Assembly: GCF_002093975.1 (NCBI RefSeq)
Contig: NZ_KZ084328.1
Span: forward strand, 125,088-189,087
Length of the DNA stretch: 64,000 bases
Reading direction: 5' to 3'
From: Thermoactinospora rubra
GTDB lineage: Bacteria > Actinomycetota > Actinomycetes > Streptosporangiales > Streptosporangiaceae
Below, piece after piece: positions 61,203 to 64,000 of the stretch. The position numbers and the translations under genes were made by a program. A model generated the notes under the pieces. It ran no database searches and was not told the DNA's origin. It was given only the letters and a program-made list of their open reading frames with translations. Position 1 is the stretch's first letter. Every line of letters starts with the position of its first letter.

Positions 61203-64000
61203 ATGTCCCCACCGAGGCGCTTGTCCCTCCTGGCCGCGCTCGTCTTAGCGACGGGCTCGGCCACCCTCCTGCCCGCCGCCCCCGCCCACGCCGCCCTCGC
61301 CTGCCAGGTCGACTACTCGACCAACGACTGGGGCACCGGCTTCACCGCCAACGTGAAGATCACCAACCTGGGCGACCGGATCGACGGCTGGCGGCTCGGC
61401 TTCGCCTTCCCCGGCAACCAGAAGATCAGCCACGGCTGGAGCGCCACCTGGAACCAGGTGGGGCAGCAGGTCACCGCCGACAGCCTCGACTGGAACAAGG
61501 TGCTGGCCACCGGCCAGTCCACCACGATCGGCTTCAACGCGACCTACTCCGGCACCAACGCCAAGCCGAGCAGCTTCACGATCACCACCGCGGGCACCAC
61601 GGTGACCTGCGGCGGCGCCAACCAGGCCCCGACGGTCCAGCTGACCAAGCCGGCCCCGGGCGCCACGTTCACCGCGCCCGCCACCGTCGAGCTGGCCGCG
61701 GACGCCGCCGACGCCGACGGCACGATCGCCAAGGTCGAGTTCTTCAACGGGACCACCAAGCTGGGCGAGGACACCACCTCGCCCTACACCTACACCTGGA
61801 GCAACGTCCCGGCGGGCGACTACTCGCTGACCGCCAAGGCCACCGACGACAAGGGCGCGAGCGCCACCTCCAGCCCGGCCGGCATCAGCGTCAAGGCCGA
61901 CACCGGCCCCGCCGTCCTGGTCAGCCCGACGACGATCACCGTGCCCGAGGGCGGCGAGGCCACGTTCGAGGTGAAGCTGTCCAAGCAGCCCTCCTCGGCC
62001 GTCACCGTCACCACCGCCCGCGCCGCCGGCGACACGGACCTGACCGTCAAGTCCGGCGCGACGCTCACCTTCTCCACCAGCGACTGGAACACCGGCAAGG
62101 CCGTCACGATCGCCGCCGCCGAGGACGCCGACACCACCAGCAGCAGCGCCGAGTTCACCTCCTCGGCCACCGGCCACACCGCCTCGAAGGTCACCGCGAG
62201 CGAGGCCGACAACGACCTGGGCGGCGACAACGAGTACATCAAGCGGTTCGTCGAGCTCTACAACGACCTGAAGGACCCGGCCAACGGCTACTTCTCGCCG
62301 CAGGGCGTGCCGTACCACTCGGTGGAGACCCTGATGGTGGAGGCGCCCGACCACGGGCACGAGACCACCAGCGAGGCCTACAGCTACTACCTGTGGCTGG
62401 AGGCGGTCTACGGCCAGGTCACCGGCAACTGGGCGCCGTTCAACGCGGCCTGGGCGTCGATGGAGAAGTACATCATCCCCGCCACGGCCGACCAGCCCAC
62501 CAACTCCTTCTACAACCCCAGCAAGCCCGCCACCTACGCCGCCGAGTGGAACGAGATCGACCGCTACCCGACGCAGATCGACTCCTCGGTCTCCGTCGGC
62601 GTCGACCCGATCGCCAACGAACTGAAGTCCGCCTACGGCACCAGCGACATCTACGGCATGCACTGGCTGCTCGACGTGGACAACACCTACGGCTTCGGCC
62701 GCTGCGGCGACGGCACCACCAAGCCCGCCTACATCAACACCTACCAGCGCGGCCCCGAGGAGTCGGTGTTCGAGACCATCCCGCACCCCTCCTGCGAGAC
62801 CTTCACGTTCGGCGGGCCGAACGGCTACCTGGACCTGTTCATCAAGGACTCCTCCTACGCCAAGCAGTGGCGCTACACCAACGCCCCCGACGCCGACGCC
62901 CGCGCCGTCCAGGTCGCCTACTGGGCGCTGACCTGGGCCAAGGCGCAGGGCAAGGAGTCGCAGATCGCCGCCACCGTGGGCAAGGCCGCCAAGATGGGCG
63001 ACTACCTGCGCTACGCGATGTACGACAAGTACTTCAAGAAGCCCGGCTGCACCAGCACGAGCTGCCCGGCGGGCACCGGCAAGGACAGCGCGCACTACCT
63101 GATGTCGTGGTACTACGCCTGGGGCGGCGCCACCGACACCAGCGCGGGCTGGGCCTGGCGGATCGGCTCCAGCCACAACCACATGGGCTACCAGAACCCG
63201 CTGGCCGCCTGGGCGCTGTCCACCGTGCCCGAGCTGAAGCCCAAGAGCGCCACCGGCAGCCAGGACTGGGCGACCAGCCTCACCCGCCAGCTGCAGTTCT
63301 ACAAGTGGCTGCAGTCGGCCGACGGCGCCATCGCCGGCGGCGCGACCAACAGCTGGGAGGGCCACTACGCCGCCCCGCCGGCCGGGTTGCCGAAGTTCTT
63401 CGGCATGGCCTACGACTGGCAGCCGGTCTACCACGACCCGCCGTCCAACCAGTGGTTCGGCTTCCAGGCCTGGTCGATGGAGCGGGTGGCGGCGCTGTAC
63501 TACGCGACCGGCAACGCCGACGCCAAGGCCCTGCTGGACAAGTGGGTCTCCTGGGCGATGGCCAACACCACGATCAACGCCGACGGCACCTACAAGATCC
63601 CCTCGACGCTGCGGTGGACCGGCCAGCCCGCCGGTGACTGGAACTCCACCACCGGCATGCCGCCCGCCAACCCGAACCTGCGGGTCACCGTCGTGGACCA
63701 CACCTCCGACGTCGGCGTGACGGGCTCCTACGCCAAGGTGCTGATGTACTACGCGGCCAAGGCCGGCCACACCGGCGCCCGCGACATGGCCAAGGCGCTG
63801 CTGGACGGCATGTGGAACAACCACCGCGACGCCAAGGGCGTGTCGGTGCCGGAGACCAAGGCGGACTACAACCGCCTGGACGACCCGGTCTACGTGCCGG
63901 CCGGCTACAGCGGCAAGATGCCCAACGGCGACGCGATCAACTCCAGCTCGACGTTCCTGTCGATCCGGTCCTTCTACAAGAGCGACCCCGACTGGCCCAA
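61203..64000 (+). CDS. Secreted GH48 cellulase, CBM2-Ig-Calx-beta-like-GH48 (partial)
   Basis: The gene runs off the right end. From ATG 61203 it encodes a signal peptide ([19 protein letters not shown]), then a CBM2 at the N-terminus (about 31-135, with W residues for cellulose). A bacterial Ig-like domain ([14 protein letters not shown] to AKATDDKGA) follows, then a Calx-beta-like domain ([16 protein letters not shown]). GH48 starts near residue 345 ([13 protein letters not shown], then [21 protein letters not shown] with the catalytic-acid Glu). GH48 enzymes are reducing-end processive cellobiohydrolases and are usually the main crystalline cellulose enzyme of such bacteria. The upstream ribosome site GGAG is about ten bases away. 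The frame stays open to 64000. Confidence 0.94.
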   Translation, partial: MSPPRRLSLLAALVLATGSATLLPAAPAHAALACQVDYSTNDWGTGFTANVKITNLGDRIDGWRLGFAFPGNQKISHGWSATWNQVGQQVTADSLDWNKVLATGQSTTIGFNATYSGTNAKPSSFTITTAGTTVTCGGANQAPTVQLTKPAPGATFTAPATVELAADAADADGTIAKVEFFNGTTKLGEDTTSPYTYTWSNVPAGDYSLTAKATDDKGASATSSPAGISVKADTGPAVLVSPTTITVPEGGEATFEVKLSKQPSSAVTVTTARAAGDTDLTVKSGATLTFSTSDWNTGKAVTIAAAEDADTTSSSAEFTSSATGHTASKVTASEADNDLGGDNEYIKRFVELYNDLKDPANGYFSPQGVPYHSVETLMVEAPDHGHETTSEAYSYYLWLEAVYGQVTGNWAPFNAAWASMEKYIIPATADQPTNSFYNPSKPATYAAEWNEIDRYPTQIDSSVSVGVDPIANELKSAYGTSDIYGMHWLLDVDNTYGFGRCGDGTTKPAYINTYQRGPEESVFETIPHPSCETFTFGGPNGYLDLFIKDSSYAKQWRYTNAPDADARAVQVAYWALTWAKAQGKESQIAATVGKAAKMGDYLRYAMYDKYFKKPGCTSTSCPAGTGKDSAHYLMSWYYAWGGATDTSAGWAWRIGSSHNHMGYQNPLAAWALSTVPELKPKSATGSQDWATSLTRQLQFYKWLQSADGAIAGGATNSWEGHYAAPPAGLPKFFGMAYDWQPVYHDPPSNQWFGFQAWSMERVAALYYATGNADAKALLDKWVSWAMANTTINADGTYKIPSTLRWTGQPAGDWNSTTGMPPANPNLRVTVVDHTSDVGVTGSYAKVLMYYAAKAGHTGARDMAKALLDGMWNNHRDAKGVSVPETKADYNRLDDPVYVPAGYSGKMPNGDAINSSSTFLSIRSFYKSDPDWP

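Noticed and set aside
61187..63637. Two long frames overlapping the GH48 gene (one plus, one minus)
   Set aside because: They are out of frame with the signal peptide, CBM2 and GH48 sequence starting at 61203, which has no stop before the window end.

Overview
The window is high-GC DNA (third positions almost all G/C, frequent GTG starts, 4-nt ATGA/GTGA gene overlaps) from a soil actinobacterium. The gene repertoire (many LacI regulators, MsiK-type sugar importers without their own ATPase, multidomain cellulases, mIHF, a Tet(M)-like factor) suggests Streptosporangiales such as Nonomuraea or Streptosporangium. The genus is inference. All of it looks chromosomal; no phage genes, transposases or CRISPR arrays were seen.

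1-8.3 kb: the 3' end of a hybrid NRPS/PKS cluster, with a (C)-A-T-TE protein running in from the left, a C-A-T protein, and a KS-ACP protein with no acyltransferase. 8.3-15.9 kb: mixed genes, including a zinc-ribbon DUF5655 protein, a secreted trypsin-like protease, a secreted SGNH esterase, a TauE-like exporter, kynurenine 3-monooxygenase with a C-terminal membrane anchor, endonuclease V and a HAD phosphatase. 15.9-17 kb: a lone pyrF, then a LacI-type operator in front of a pectate-lyase remnant.

16.9-26.9 kb: the most striking part, a nine-gene minus-strand operon of LacI repressor, two sugar-ABC permeases, a lipoprotein binding protein, four ADP-ribosylglycohydrolase-family proteins and a ribokinase. 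Five of its eight junctions are 4-nt overlaps, and a perfect palindrome lies 30 nt upstream of lacI. It reads as uptake and hydrolysis of a ribosylated compound, with phosphorylation of the ribose released. I know of no described pathway with this composition.

27-41 kb: housekeeping and regulatory genes, including a GlcG-like protein, mIHF, a two-component system, an acyltransferase, a DUF4344 lipoprotein, a Ski2-like helicase, a Tet(M)-like ribosomal protection protein with a leader ORF, DusB, tRNA-Gly(GCC), tRNA-Val(GAC), an orphan AzlD and a Uma2-family nuclease. Two decayed genes (an ACT-domain protein and a MarR regulator) lie around the tRNA pair.

41-64 kb: a plant-polysaccharide region with GH127 beta-L-arabinofuranosidase, GH3 beta-glycosidase, a ROK regulator with an oligosaccharide ABC importer, an HpcH/HpaI aldolase, a secreted GH74-CBM2 xyloglucanase, a CebR-like LacI coupled to a Ser/Thr kinase, and a CBM2-Ig-GH48 cellulase running off the right end. 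LacI-type palindromes mark most promoters. A 28-codon ORF before GH127 looks like the scar of a deleted ABC importer, joining the start of a binding protein to the end of a permease. Together these genes would degrade xyloglucan, cellulose and arabinose-containing glycans outside the cell, import the oligosaccharides and finish hydrolysis inside.
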